Shown: piece after piece, positions 8,521 through 18,142 of the stretch
How the letters are laid out: the number at the start of each line of letters is the position of its first letter
Numbering within the stretch: position 1 is the stretch's first letter
Origin: Woeseiaceae bacterium
Lineage (GTDB): Bacteria > Pseudomonadota > Gammaproteobacteria > Steroidobacterales > Woeseiaceae
Reading direction: 5' to 3'
Assembly: GCA_028289545.1 (NCBI GenBank)
Contig: JANQPG010000041.1
Coordinates: forward strand, 1 to 61,523
Length of the DNA: 61,523 nucleotides
Position numbers and translations under genes: made by a program
The notes under the pieces: generated by a model
What the model saw: the letters and a program-made list of their open reading frames with translations, nothing else
The model's database searches: none
What the model was told of the DNA's origin: nothing

Positions 8521-8549
8521 GCGGGCCGCCATACTGAGTGGCGGCCCGC
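8521..8549 (+). terminator. Perfect 10-bp hairpin between hpf and ptsN
   Basis: GCGGGCCGCC (8521-8530) pairs perfectly with GGCGGCCCGC (8540-8549) around a 9-base loop, starting seven bases after the hpf stop. The following TCTTCTC is only weakly U-rich, so it may act as an attenuator or RNA 3'-end protector rather than a full terminator. It ends 27 bases before the ptsN start. Confidence 0.6.
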
Positions 8550-8576
8550 TCTTCTCACTCACGCCCATCTACGACG

Positions 8577-9071
8577 ATGCTATTCCAAGAAATCATCCAG
8601 CCCGATCGAGTGCTTTGCAACGCGCACGCGCGCAGCAAAAAACACTGTCTCGAGATATTAAGTGAACTGCTGGTTCGCTCCAGCCCGGACATCCCGAGCG
8701 ACACAATTTTCGAGGCGCTGATCGAACGGGAACGACTCGGATGCACAAGCCTCAAGAAGGGGCTGGCGTTTCCGCACTGTCGAATCGACGGTCTGGACGA
8801 CAGCTTTGCGGCGATGATCAAACTCTCTGAGCCCATCGACTTCGACGCCCCGGACGGTGAGCCGGTCGACCTCATTTTCGGCATGATGGTTCCGGCCATG
8901 CTCAGCGACGAAGACTATGCGGATGTCAAAGCAATGACCGGCATCCTCGCCGACGAGGGTCTGCGCGGACGGCTGCGCTCGACGAACTCGAGCTCGACGC
9001 TCTACGAAGCGCTGGTCGACGGCACCGATCTGTTCTCGAGCAACGAGCCCCGGACCGCCACAGGCGGTTAG
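8577..9071 (+). CDS. ptsN: Nitrogen-type PTS EIIA component PtsN
   Basis: EIIA-Ntr, a 164-residue regulatory phosphocarrier of the PTS-Ntr system. The phosphorylatable His lies in GLAFPHCRID. The ATG at 8577 leads into LFQEIIQPDRV, as in homologues. An upstream in-frame ATG at 8538 lies inside the intergenic hairpin and is less likely. Its place between hpf and rapZ is conserved. EI-Ntr (ptsP) is not in the window, and no NPr gene follows rapZ here, since a patatin gene converges instead. Confidence 0.93.
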   Translation: MLFQEIIQPDRVLCNAHARSKKHCLEILSELLVRSSPDIPSDTIFEALIERERLGCTSLKKGLAFPHCRIDGLDDSFAAMIKLSEPIDFDAPDGEPVDLIFGMMVPAMLSDEDYADVKAMTGILADEGLRGRLRSTNSSSTLYEALVDGTDLFSSNEPRTATGG

Positions 9072-9080
9072 TCTCCCTAC

Positions 9081-10019
9081 GTGTCCGCCGGAGCAGACGC
9101 GCCGTCTGACGAAAAGCGCCTGATTATCGTCAGCGGCCTTTCGGGCGCCGGCAAGAGCGTGGCATTGCACACGCTGGAAGACCTCGGCTACTACTGCATC
9201 GACAACCTTCCGGCGGGCTTCCTCAAAGCCGTCGTCGACGATATCGTGATGGCCGGTGACCGGCCCAACCATTTGCTGGCCGTGGGCATCGATGCACGTA
9301 ACCGCGCTGCCGATCTGGAGGCTTTACCGGAGCTCATTGCGGAGTTCCGGGAGCGAGAGATTACAACGGACGTGCTGTTCATCCAGGCCAGTCAGAGCAT
9401 ACTCCTCAAACGCTACAGCGAAACCCGCCGCCGTCACCCGATGGCGGAGGAAACGTCCCGCATTCGCGAGGCTATCGCGGCGGAACGCGGCATCCTCTCC
9501 GAAGTCATCAACTCCGCGGATCTGATTATCGACACGTCGCAGACGTCGATATACGAACTCGCCGACCTCATTCGCAAGCGCGTCGATCGCCGCAAGCGAG
9601 ACAACCTGTCTGTGCTGATCGAGTCTTTCGGCTTCAAACACGGCATTCCGGCGGACGCCGATTTTGTTTTCGACCTGCGCTCCCTGCCCAACCCGTACTG
9701 GACCCTGGAACTGCGCGGTCTTACGGGACTCGATCCGGAAGTGGAAGAGTTTCTGGATGCGGCCGACAACGTGCAGAAAATGCACGACGATATCTTTACG
9801 TTTCTCGAAAGCTGGATACCCGAATGGCAGAAAGCGGGTCGCGGCTACCTGACGATTGCTCTGGGCTGTACCGGCGGCCAGCATCGCAGCGTGTATATGA
9901 CCGAACGGCTCGCGCGGTCACTGCGCACCGTGCACACGCCGGTGGCCGTACGGCATCGCTCGCTGAAACGCTATGAGACTGCGGCAATAGAGGGTGTCGC
10001 CGACGCGCTCAGACCTTGA
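9081..10019 (+). CDS. rapZ: RNase adapter protein RapZ
   Basis: RapZ (YvcJ family) is a P-loop protein that in enterobacteria delivers the sRNA GlmZ to RNase E and controls glucosamine-6-phosphate synthesis. The 312-residue protein shows Walker A GLSGAGKS near residue 20, the DNLP motif, and a C-terminal CTGGQHRSV motif where most members have CTGGKHRSV. It begins with a GTG at 9081, nine bases after ptsN, and is about 25 residues longer than the E. coli protein at the N-terminus. Its last 11 bases overlap the convergent patatin gene. Confidence 0.94.
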   Translation: MSAGADAPSDEKRLIIVSGLSGAGKSVALHTLEDLGYYCIDNLPAGFLKAVVDDIVMAGDRPNHLLAVGIDARNRAADLEALPELIAEFREREITTDVLFIQASQSILLKRYSETRRRHPMAEETSRIREAIAAERGILSEVINSADLIIDTSQTSIYELADLIRKRVDRRKRDNLSVLIESFGFKHGIPADADFVFDLRSLPNPYWTLELRGLTGLDPEVEEFLDAADNVQKMHDDIFTFLESWIPEWQKAGRGYLTIALGCTGGQHRSVYMTERLARSLRTVHTPVAVRHRSLKRYETAAIEGVADALRP

Positions 10020-11238
10020 GCGGGCTGAGATCCCGTTTAATCCAGTCCGGCGCGAACAGGCGCGGCACGGGCTCGCCGGTCGCGAACGCCAGCAGCTCGT
10101 CTTTGACCTGCATGGCGTCCCGGTAGCCAAGGCGGATCAGCTCTTCGGTGTACGCCCGCTCGAAGAGCAGGAAGCTCAAGAGCCGGCTCTCGCCGCTGCT
10201 CTTGCCGCCTACACCCCGGAGCAGCATGCGAATCGCAAACGGCAGTTCCTGCTGATAGCGGCTCGCCACCTCGCGCAGGTCCTCGCTCGGCACGATCAGC
10301 ATCGTGTCGATCGGGCGCATGGAGGAAAAGCGGCCACGGTCCTGGCCGTCGGGCACGGAATCCAGCAGCTGGTTAACGCGGGTCAGGCGTTCGAGGTCCG
10401 AATACAGACCGTCCATGAACAACGTGTCGAGCATGTAGCCGGCAATCTGCGCAAAACTCGGAAACGGATCAGGCTCCCTGGGATCAGACGACGGCTCGAC
10501 CAGCTTCTCGTCGCGAATACCGATCACCAGAATCCGGTCCGCTCCGAGGTGCACTGCGGGACTCAGCGGCGTAGCCTGGCGCATGGCGCCATCGCCGAAG
10601 TATTCAGCGCCAATGCGCACGGGCGGAAACACCATCGGCACGGCCACCGATGCCATGACGTGATCGAGATTGATCCGGGTTGCCTTGCCGTGTCGGCGGG
10701 TCCTCGACCACTCACCGTGCTGCTCGGCCGCTTCAAAAAAAGCAATCGATCGCGCGGAGCCGTAGCCCGCGGCCGTCACCGCAAGCGCCTCGACCCAGCC
10801 GTTGTCGATGGCATGGGCAATGCGCGGAAACCGCACGTTGCGCGACAGCAGCGACCGTAACGGTGAGTTATCCAGCAGGGACCGCGGCATCCCGACCAGC
10901 AACCCGCCCAACGCCAGCGCGGTCATCCAGTGCGCGCTGCTCTTGAGCATCGTCCAATGATCGGTGCGATACACGTGGTGGCAGCGAAACGCCCCCCAGA
11001 CCCGCTCGAGCTCGGCGATGGCGAGTTTGAAACGGCGCGCTTTCGAAGCCAGCACAACGGAGTTGACGGCGCCCGCGGAAGTACCGGAGATCACGCCGAA
11101 GGGATTCGGTGTGCCTTTGGGCAGCAGTTCGGCAATCGCTTTCAGAACGCCAACCTGAAACGCACCACGGGCACCGCCTCCGGGCAACACGAGCGCTGTT
11201 TTCGCACGAAGCGGGTTGTCGTTGAGGCGCGTTTTCAT
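10009..11238 (-). CDS. Patatin-like phospholipase family protein
   Basis: A 409-residue patatin-fold lipid hydrolase. The oxyanion-hole glycine loop is GGGARGAFQVG near residue 20, the nucleophile Ser lies in GTSAG, and the catalytic Asp lies in FGDGA. This Ser-Asp dyad defines the family. A DUF3336 or membrane domain is not evident. The substrate (phospholipid or neutral lipid) cannot be deduced. It is monocistronic and overlaps the 3' end of rapZ tail to tail. Confidence 0.88.
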   Translation of the reverse strand: MKTRLNDNPLRAKTALVLPGGGARGAFQVGVLKAIAELLPKGTPNPFGVISGTSAGAVNSVVLASKARRFKLAIAELERVWGAFRCHHVYRTDHWTMLKSSAHWMTALALGGLLVGMPRSLLDNSPLRSLLSRNVRFPRIAHAIDNGWVEALAVTAAGYGSARSIAFFEAAEQHGEWSRTRRHGKATRINLDHVMASVAVPMVFPPVRIGAEYFGDGAMRQATPLSPAVHLGADRILVIGIRDEKLVEPSSDPREPDPFPSFAQIAGYMLDTLFMDGLYSDLERLTRVNQLLDSVPDGQDRGRFSSMRPIDTMLIVPSEDLREVASRYQQELPFAIRMLLRGVGGKSSGESRLLSFLLFERAYTEELIRLGYRDAMQVKDELLAFATGEPVPRLFAPDWIKRDLSPLKV

Positions 11239-11364
11239 ACTGTGCTGCGGCTAACCCCGCGGTATCGGACTGGCGGGACATCGCCTGCCTGCCTATTATA
11301 GGACGCAACGCGCCATCATTCTGCAGTCCTTCGCACGCCGCGTGCATCAACCCGCGAGTAGCTC

Positions 11365-11907
11365 ATGCCGTTTCGCTGTCTGGCCCGGATCACGATGCTT
11401 TTGCTGCTTGTCACGGACGTGGCTGCCCAGCCGGTGCCCGGCCAGCCGGCACCCGACTTCGAACTCGCCGATCAGCACGGCAGACTGCACGCGCTCGAGG
11501 ATTATCGGCAGCGCTGGGTAGTGCTGTACTTCTATCCGGAAAGCGGCGCCCCGGAATGCACGGTGGAGGCTTGCGCGTTTCGCGATGCCGTTGACGAGTT
11601 CCGTCAACTGAACGCTCAGATTCTGGGTATCAGCCTCGATTCCTCTGACCGGCAACAGGCTTTCGCCGAACACCACCGACTGCCCTTCCCTCTGCTCGCC
11701 GATCGCGACGGGGCAGTTGCCATAGCTTACGGGGTCAGGACACATCGGCACGGCAGGACCGTCGCCAGGCGCCAGACCTTCCTGATTTCTCCTGCGGGCA
11801 AGCTGATCAAAACCTACACGGACATCGTAGTGGAAGCGCACAGCCAGGAGGTCCTGGCCGACCTCGAGGCGCTGGTGCGTGCGGGAGCGACCGAGCCCGA
11901 GGATTGA
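11365..11907 (+). CDS. Exported peroxiredoxin, BCP/AhpC-TSA family
   Basis: A 180-residue thioredoxin-fold peroxiredoxin preceded by a probable signal peptide (residues 1-22, ending VAAQ). The peroxidatic Cys lies in PECTVEACAF, and a second Cys five residues on matches atypical 2-Cys BCP enzymes. It would reduce peroxides in the periplasm or at the membrane. The usual PGCT is PECT here. BCP itself is cytoplasmic, so this is a secreted paralogue. It is divergent from the patatin gene. Confidence 0.85.
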   Translation: MPFRCLARITMLLLLVTDVAAQPVPGQPAPDFELADQHGRLHALEDYRQRWVVLYFYPESGAPECTVEACAFRDAVDEFRQLNAQILGISLDSSDRQQAFAEHHRLPFPLLADRDGAVAIAYGVRTHRHGRTVARRQTFLISPAGKLIKTYTDIVVEAHSQEVLADLEALVRAGATEPED

Positions 11908-11966
11908 GCGGCCCAGAGCAGGCTGGCAGCTTGTAGCGTGACGGCTGCGGCTTTTTCAACCCGCTG

Positions 11967-13142
11967 CTAGTGGAGAGCGCGGATACCCTCGTCCAACCCG
12001 GCTAGGGTCAGCGGATACATGCGATCGTCCATGAGTTCGCGGGTCAGTTTGATCGACGGCGCGTAGTCCCAGCGGTTCCTCGGTTCGGGATTCAGCCAGA
12101 TCGCTTTGGGGTAGGTGTTCAGCAGGCGCTTGATCCACACAGCGCCGGGCTCTTCGTTCCAGTGTTCGACGCTGCCGCCCGGATAGACAATTTCGTACGG
12201 GCTCATCGTGGCGTCGCCGACAAATATCAGCTTGTAGTCGGCACCGTACTTGTGCGTGATATCGAGTGTCGGTACGCGCTCCGAATGCCGGCGGTGGTTG
12301 TCCTTCCACACTGACTCGTAGATGAAATTGTGGAAGTAGAAGTACTCCAGATGCTTGAACTCGCTACGTGAGGCCGAGAACAACTCCTCGCACACCCGCA
12401 CGTGATCGTCCATCGAACCGCCAATATCCAGGCACAGCAGCACTTTGACGGCGTTGTGTCGCTCCGGAACCATGCGGATATCCAGGAGTCCCGCGTTGCG
12501 CGCCGTCTTGTCGATCGTGTCCTCGAGGTCCAGCTGGTCAGCCGCCCCCTCACGCGCAAACTTGCGCAGGCGCCGCAACGCAACCTTGATGTTGCGTGTG
12601 CCGAGCTCCACGGTGTCGTCGAGATTGCGGTACTCGCGCTTGTCCCACACCTTGACGGCGCTGCGGTTGCGGCCGGACTGCTGGCCAATTCTGACGCCCT
12701 CGGGGTTGAAGCCGTAAGCGCCAAAAGGCGAGGTGCCCGCGGTACCTATCCACTTGTTGCCGCCTTCATGGCGCTCCTGCTGCTCGTTCAGGCGCTCCTC
12801 GAGCGCCTTCATCAGCTCCTCGAATCCGCCCAGCGACTCGATCAGCGCCCGCTCCTCCTCCGAGAGATGCAGCTCCGCCTGACGTGTCAGCCAATCCTCG
12901 GGGACCTCTTCGAACAGATCACCCAGCGCGTCGTCAATGCCCCTGAAGTAGGCGCCGAAGATTCGATCGAAACGATCCAGTTTTGCCTCGTCCTTGACCA
13001 ACGCGGCCCTGGCCAGCAGGTAAAAGTCGTCGACGCTCTCCCCGGCCAGGCCGCGTTCCAGCGCCTCGAGCAACGTCAACAGCTCGGTGATCGAGGTCTT
13101 TACGCCGCCTTCGCGCAGGAGAAAAAAGAACGGGATCAGCAT
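11967..13142 (-). CDS. VWA domain protein, CoxE-like partner of MoxR ATPase
   Basis: A 391-residue protein with an N-terminal helical region (LLREGGVKTSITELL, typical of CoxE-like proteins) and a C-terminal von Willebrand A domain. The MIDAS motif is DIGGSMD at 239-245, a variant of DxSxS with Gly at the first Ser position. It follows a MoxR-type AAA+ ATPase by 15 bases, the standard MoxR-VWA chaperone pair that inserts cofactors or matures partner proteins. No target enzyme is adjacent, so its client is unknown. Confidence 0.87.
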   Translation of the reverse strand: MLIPFFFLLREGGVKTSITELLTLLEALERGLAGESVDDFYLLARAALVKDEAKLDRFDRIFGAYFRGIDDALGDLFEEVPEDWLTRQAELHLSEEERALIESLGGFEELMKALEERLNEQQERHEGGNKWIGTAGTSPFGAYGFNPEGVRIGQQSGRNRSAVKVWDKREYRNLDDTVELGTRNIKVALRRLRKFAREGAADQLDLEDTIDKTARNAGLLDIRMVPERHNAVKVLLCLDIGGSMDDHVRVCEELFSASRSEFKHLEYFYFHNFIYESVWKDNHRRHSERVPTLDITHKYGADYKLIFVGDATMSPYEIVYPGGSVEHWNEEPGAVWIKRLLNTYPKAIWLNPEPRNRWDYAPSIKLTRELMDDRMYPLTLAGLDEGIRALH

Positions 13143-13157
13143 CAGGGCCTGTTCACG

Positions 13158-14015
13158 TTATGAGGGATTGGCGCGCCGATCGAGGAACACCAGCCGTTCG
13201 AAGAGATGCACGTCCTGCTCGTTCTTGAGCAACGCGCCGTACAGCGGCGGGATCGCGGTGCGTTTGTCGTCGCTTTTCAGGGCTTCGGGAGGGATGTCTT
13301 CCGCCAGCAGCAGCTTGATCCAGTCCAGAAGCTCACTGGTCGACGGTTTCTTCTTGAGGCCGGCCACGTCGCGGATCTTGTAGAACGCATTCAGGGCCTC
13401 GCGAAGCAGCGCTTTCTTCAGCCCGGGGAAGTGCACGTCGACAATCGCCTGCATCGTCTCCTGATCGGGAAACTTGATGTAGTGAAAAAAACAGCGCCGC
13501 AGAAAGGCGTCGGGGAGCTCTTTCTCGTTGTTGCTGGTAATGACGATGATCGGCCGGTGCCTGGCCCGGACGAGCTGTTTCGTTTCGTAGACAAAAAACT
13601 CCATGCGATCGAGTTCCTGCAGAAGGTCGTTCGGGAACTCGATGTCGGCTTTGTCGATTTCATCGATCAGCAGCACGGGCTGGACGTCGGACTCGAATGC
13701 TTCCCAAACCTTGCCGCGCAGAATGTAGTTGCCGATGTCGTGTACGCGCTGGTCGCCGAGCTGGGAGTCGCGCAGGCGCGCAACGGCATCGTATTCGTAC
13801 AGCCCCTGCTGCGCTTTGGTCGTGGATTTGATGTGCCATTCGAGCAACGGCCGGTCGAGCGAGCGCGCAATTTCGACCGCGAGCTGGGTCTTGCCCGTGC
13901 CGGGCTCGCCCTTGACCAGTATCGGACGCTCGAGCGTAACGGCAGCATTGACCGCCATTTTGAGATCGTCTGTTGCGATGTAGCTGTCTGTGCCTGAAAA
14001 ACGCTGTTCGGCCAT
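13158..14015 (-). CDS. MoxR-family AAA+ ATPase
   Basis: A 285-residue AAA+ ATPase. Walker A is GEPGTGKTQ near residue 40, Walker B is LLIDEIDKAD, sensor 1 is ITSNNEKELPD, and the Arg finger follows in FLRRCFFHY. MoxR ATPases work with VWA proteins to remodel substrates, and the CoxE-like gene lies directly downstream. The ATG at 14015 leads straight into the conserved domain. An open frame upstream to 14270 overlaps the penicillin acylase gene and reads as non-coding arginine-rich sequence, so it was excluded. Confidence 0.9.
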   Translation of the reverse strand: MAEQRFSGTDSYIATDDLKMAVNAAVTLERPILVKGEPGTGKTQLAVEIARSLDRPLLEWHIKSTTKAQQGLYEYDAVARLRDSQLGDQRVHDIGNYILRGKVWEAFESDVQPVLLIDEIDKADIEFPNDLLQELDRMEFFVYETKQLVRARHRPIIVITSNNEKELPDAFLRRCFFHYIKFPDQETMQAIVDVHFPGLKKALLREALNAFYKIRDVAGLKKKPSTSELLDWIKLLLAEDIPPEALKSDDKRTAIPPLYGALLKNEQDVHLFERLVFLDRRANPS

Positions 14016-14076
14016 GATGAAATATCGTTGAGGAGGACTGTTCAGTGTACCCGCTTGCTGCGCCGGTACAAAAAAC

Positions 14077-16530
14077 TTAATCCAGAGGCTCGAGAACCAG
14101 GCGATGCGCCGTGGTCTCGGGCAGAAAAGGGCTCGGCGTCCCCTCGACCCACGCCCTGTGGCCCTTGCGGTAGAAGGCAGACAGCGGGTGCCCGCTCTGT
14201 CCCGTCGGCATATGCATGATGCCGTTGGCGCGATCTCCGGGCGACACGGCAAACCGTTCCGATGCGCCAAAGCGTGGACTCTGCGCGAGCGGCAGGTCAG
14301 CGTCGCCGGCCAACGGTTCTCGCGGCATGTCGAGCCACCGCGAGAGCTGCGGCACGGCGAGGCTCAGGGGGTGTTGGATACGCGCTGTATTGCGTTCACC
14401 CCAGACTCGCTCGGACAGGTCCGCCCCGTAGCTCTGATCGAAGTAGTCAATGGAGCCCGCCACGGCGTCGGCGAGCAGAGCGTCCCAGCTGTCGTAGTTG
14501 ACGGGCAGCAGATGCGGTGGACGTTCGGTGACCAGCTGCCAGAGCGCCGCTTCGAATTGCGGGCTGCGCCAGACGTTCACGTCGTCACCGTACGTAGATC
14601 GGATCGGCGAACTGAGCGCCTGCCAGACACGCTTCTGCACCTGCAGCCGAAAGCTGCGAACCAGCCGGTAACCTGTCGACTCCGGCGCCGCGCGCGGCAA
14701 CCAGTCTTTCGTCAGCCGCAGGTACTCGGCCTCTGCCGGCGAGGCGGCGCGTCCCGGTTGCTCGAGCAGGGCCACGAGAAGCTCTTGCCAGCGGCCAAGG
14801 AAGATGGCGCGATCGTCGATCTGGATCGCGAGCATGTCGGCGGCGTCGAATTGATCGCGCGCAAACAGGCCGTCACGAATCTGCCCGGACCGGGCGCCGC
14901 GATCATAGCCGCCGTCGCCAATGAGCTCGAGTTCCGCCCCGTCCACGACGCGGGAATTGGCCGTCCAGATTCTTCCCGATGGCGGATTGACAATGCGCGG
15001 ATAGTCTTCCGGCGGCAGCCAGCCCTGCCAACCGGCGCCGGCACTCCAGTCCGCGGGCAGGGCAGGATCGAAACCCTGCTTTCGCGGAATCCGCCCTGCA
15101 ATCGTCCAGCCGATATTGCCTTCGCTGTCACCGCAGACAAAATTCTGCGGCGGGATGCCCATCGTGTTGGCAATGGCCAGCGCCTCGTCGACGGATCGCG
15201 CGGTTTCGAGTTTCAGAACGTTGAAATTGACGGCCTCAACGTGATGCGCAATCCAATTGACGGCCACGTCACCGTACGGATATTCAAGCTGCTCGTCGAC
15301 AGGCCCCCATATCGTCTCGCGCACGGTGTAGTCGACGGGGCTTTCGCCTTTGACCGCTATCCGCTCCGTCACGATCTCGAATTCGCGATCTCCTTCGGGC
15401 GTGCGGTAGGTACCGGGCCGGCTGCCCGGCTCGAGCAGTACGGCATCCGACCAGTCGCCATAGCTGTTGGTGTAACCCCAGGCCATGTGTTCGTTGCTGC
15501 CGGCAACAATCAGCGGCCCGCCGGGCAGACTCACACCCATGATGTCCACGGGTTCCTCGCCGGTCACTACCAGGCGTAGCTGGTAGTAGATATTCGGAAC
15601 GTTGATTCCGAGGTGCATGTCGTTGGCCACCATGGCATGGCCGCTGGCCGTCAGCGCACCGCTGACGGCCCAGTTATTGCTCCCGACAAACGGAGGATCG
15701 CCGTACTGATCGTCGAGCACGTGGTCGAGCGTGCCGTCGAACGCATCGCCAAGCGGAGCTCTCGAGGACTGCGGTCGAATCGCATCCTGCCGCTCGCCGG
15801 AGGCGATCAGCACGGGCGTGCCGCGCAGATCGATCTCGCTGGACGGCGGTATGGGAAGCACGGCCCTGGCCTCACCGAGTAGAGGTGCGTCCCACGGCGT
15901 ACCGTCCGGATACAGCCAATCGTAGACGGCGTCGCTGAAGACGTTTCTCGCATAGCTGCGGCGCACGTCGCGGGAAGCGCGGGCGTCATTCAGGGTCATG
16001 AACATCGCGTAAAGAACCAGCAGCGAGTCTTCGGCCAGCCACGGTTCCGGTTCGGCTCCCAGCAACCAGTACTCGAAGGGCTTGCCGGCAAGGCTCGCAA
16101 GCCCCGCGTTGGCTCCGTCGGCGTAGCGTTCGAGCAGGCGCTTGTCCGTGTCGGGCAGTTCAGCCAGCACTGTCTGAGCGCGGGCGCGGAAGCGGTGAAA
16201 GCGATGCCGCTTGTCGGAGTCCAGCGTGGCGGCGCCAATGAGCGCCGACAATTCACCCGCGGCGCGACGGCGAATCAGGTCCATCTGAAAATACCGATCC
16301 TGGGCATGCGCATATGCGGTTGCAAACGCGAGATCTTCGCGGTTGGCGGCCGTGACGGTCGTGATCCCCTCGGCGTCACGCTCGATGCTGGCCGCGGCGG
16401 ATAGCCCGGCCACACGCACTTCACCGTCGAGGGTCGGCAGGCTCGCCCGAAGGATCAGCCATGCGGCAATGATTGCCGTGGCGACGAGCAGTACCGCTCC
16501 CGCCGCAATACGCTTGAACCAGCGTTTCAT
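14077..16530 (-). CDS. Penicillin acylase family protein
   Basis: An 817-residue Ntn-hydrolase of the penicillin amidase family, made as a single chain that self-cleaves into alpha and beta subunits. A membrane anchor or signal covers residues 11-28. The catalytic Ser284 starts the beta chain in GSNNWAVSG, and downstream ANDMHLGI is characteristic. These enzymes hydrolyse amides such as beta-lactam side chains or acyl-homoserine lactones, and the substrate here is unknown. The gene lies upstream of and codirectional with moxR and downstream of pyk. Confidence 0.9.
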   Translation of the reverse strand: MKRWFKRIAAGAVLLVATAIIAAWLILRASLPTLDGEVRVAGLSAAASIERDAEGITTVTAANREDLAFATAYAHAQDRYFQMDLIRRRAAGELSALIGAATLDSDKRHRFHRFRARAQTVLAELPDTDKRLLERYADGANAGLASLAGKPFEYWLLGAEPEPWLAEDSLLVLYAMFMTLNDARASRDVRRSYARNVFSDAVYDWLYPDGTPWDAPLLGEARAVLPIPPSSEIDLRGTPVLIASGERQDAIRPQSSRAPLGDAFDGTLDHVLDDQYGDPPFVGSNNWAVSGALTASGHAMVANDMHLGINVPNIYYQLRLVVTGEEPVDIMGVSLPGGPLIVAGSNEHMAWGYTNSYGDWSDAVLLEPGSRPGTYRTPEGDREFEIVTERIAVKGESPVDYTVRETIWGPVDEQLEYPYGDVAVNWIAHHVEAVNFNVLKLETARSVDEALAIANTMGIPPQNFVCGDSEGNIGWTIAGRIPRKQGFDPALPADWSAGAGWQGWLPPEDYPRIVNPPSGRIWTANSRVVDGAELELIGDGGYDRGARSGQIRDGLFARDQFDAADMLAIQIDDRAIFLGRWQELLVALLEQPGRAASPAEAEYLRLTKDWLPRAAPESTGYRLVRSFRLQVQKRVWQALSSPIRSTYGDDVNVWRSPQFEAALWQLVTERPPHLLPVNYDSWDALLADAVAGSIDYFDQSYGADLSERVWGERNTARIQHPLSLAVPQLSRWLDMPREPLAGDADLPLAQSPRFGASERFAVSPGDRANGIMHMPTGQSGHPLSAFYRKGHRAWVEGTPSPFLPETTAHRLVLEPLD

Positions 16531-16561
16531 TCCGGACCTGTGTGCACTCTGCGAATACGCC

Positions 16562-17998
16562 CTACTCCGGCGCCGTCACCTTGAGGATCTTCATGGCGTT
16601 GGTGCTGCCGGTCACGCCGTCCAGATCACCTTTTGTGAAGATCACGAGATCGTCGACTTCGACGAGCTCGTGCTCAAGGAGCGTCTTGAAGATATCCGGA
16701 TACAGACGTCGCGAGTCCGTGTGATTGAGCTCGAACGCCACGGGATAGACGCCGCGGTACATCGTGACCCGGCGGCTGGTCGACTCGTGGGCGGTAAACG
16801 CATAGATCGGGATATCCGAACGGATACGCGACATCCAGCGCGTCGTGGAACCGGACTCCGTCAGCGCAATGATCGCCGCCACGTTGAGGTGGTTGGCCGT
16901 GTACATGACGGCCATGGCAATGGCTTCGTCGACGCGTTCGAAAAAGTCACCGATACGATGCCCGGTCCGGCCCGGCGGCAAGGGGTAGCGCTCCGCGCCT
17001 ACACACACTTCGGCCATGGCCTTGATCGCCTTGATGGGGTGTTTTCCGACGGCGGTCTCACCCGACAGCATGACGGCGTCACTGCCGTCCATCACGGCGT
17101 TGGATACGTCGGAGACCTCGGCGCGGGTTGGAATCGGGTTCTGAATCATCGACTCCATCATCTGCGTTGCCGTAATGACGATCTTGCTGGCGCGGCGGGT
17201 CGCGTGGATCAGCTTCTTCTGCACGCCGATCAATTCCGCATAACCGAGCTCGACGCCCAGATCCCCGCGCGCCACCATGATCACGTCGGCTGCGTCGATA
17301 ATCGAGTCGATGTTATCGATCGCTTCGGTGCGCTCGATTTTCGCAACAATGAGCCCCTTGCCCCCGGCCTCTTCGAACAGGCGGCGCGCCTCACGCACGT
17401 CGTCACCCGTGCGTACGAACGACACGGCCAGGAAATCCATGTCGAGTTCCGCCGCCAGGCGGATGTTCTGTTTGTCGATCTCGGTCAACGCCTTCGCCGA
17501 CAGGCCGCCGCCCTTCTTGTTGATGCCTTTGTGATCCGACAGGATGCCGCCGTTGACGACACGGGTGTGGATACGGGTTCCCTCGACCGACTCGACCTCG
17601 AGAGTAATGAGTCCGTCGTTCAGAAGCAGCGTATCGCCGGGCGCGACGTCCTCATGCATGGTCTCCAGAGCCACGCCGACACCCTCGACCGTGCCCTCCT
17701 CGAGCCCAAGAGCATGATCGAGAAAAAAGGACGCACCGTCCTTGAGCCGCACGCTGCGTTCGCGAAAACGTTTCACGCGTATCTTTGGCCCCTGCAGATC
17801 ACCCAGAAGCCCGATATCTCGGCCTTCATCAAGCGCCGCCTTCTTCAAAGCGGCTGCCCGGCCGCGATGTTCGTCGGCGCTGCCGTGGGAGAAATTGATT
17901 CTCGCGACGTCGAGGCCGGCACGAATCATCTTGCGGAGTGTTTTGGGCCGCTCCGACGCAGGCCCGAGTGTCGCGACGATCTTCGTTCTTTTTTGCAT
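16562..17998 (-). CDS. pyk: Pyruvate kinase
   Basis: Pyruvate kinase of 478 residues, making ATP and pyruvate from phosphoenolpyruvate. Evidence includes the N-terminal RTKIVATLGPAS, INFSHGS, the catalytic Lys region DLQGPKIRV, the metal site MVARGDLGVE, and ATQMMESMI. The C-terminal allosteric domain is present. The start at 17998 (ATG, MQKRTKI) matches the family, and the open frame extends upstream without homology. It lies in a minus-strand series with tkt, gap and pgk. Confidence 0.95.
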   Translation of the reverse strand: MQKRTKIVATLGPASERPKTLRKMIRAGLDVARINFSHGSADEHRGRAAALKKAALDEGRDIGLLGDLQGPKIRVKRFRERSVRLKDGASFFLDHALGLEEGTVEGVGVALETMHEDVAPGDTLLLNDGLITLEVESVEGTRIHTRVVNGGILSDHKGINKKGGGLSAKALTEIDKQNIRLAAELDMDFLAVSFVRTGDDVREARRLFEEAGGKGLIVAKIERTEAIDNIDSIIDAADVIMVARGDLGVELGYAELIGVQKKLIHATRRASKIVITATQMMESMIQNPIPTRAEVSDVSNAVMDGSDAVMLSGETAVGKHPIKAIKAMAEVCVGAERYPLPPGRTGHRIGDFFERVDEAIAMAVMYTANHLNVAAIIALTESGSTTRWMSRIRSDIPIYAFTAHESTSRRVTMYRGVYPVAFELNHTDSRRLYPDIFKTLLEHELVEVDDLVIFTKGDLDGVTGSTNAMKILKVTAPE

Positions 17999-18142
17999 GC
18001 TGCGGATTATTGCACAGCAAGCCGCAGGTTTGATGACTCGCTGGGCTGTCCCTGGGGCGCCGTCAAGAATAAGTAACACTGCTTACCGAGAAAGCGTTTT
18101 CCCGTAACGTGCCGGACGCGCAAATTGCGGTAGTCTCTGCGA

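Noticed and set aside
16343..18076. Open frame of 577 codons on the plus strand opposite pyk
   Set aside because: pyk motifs are clear on the minus strand, and this frame has none.
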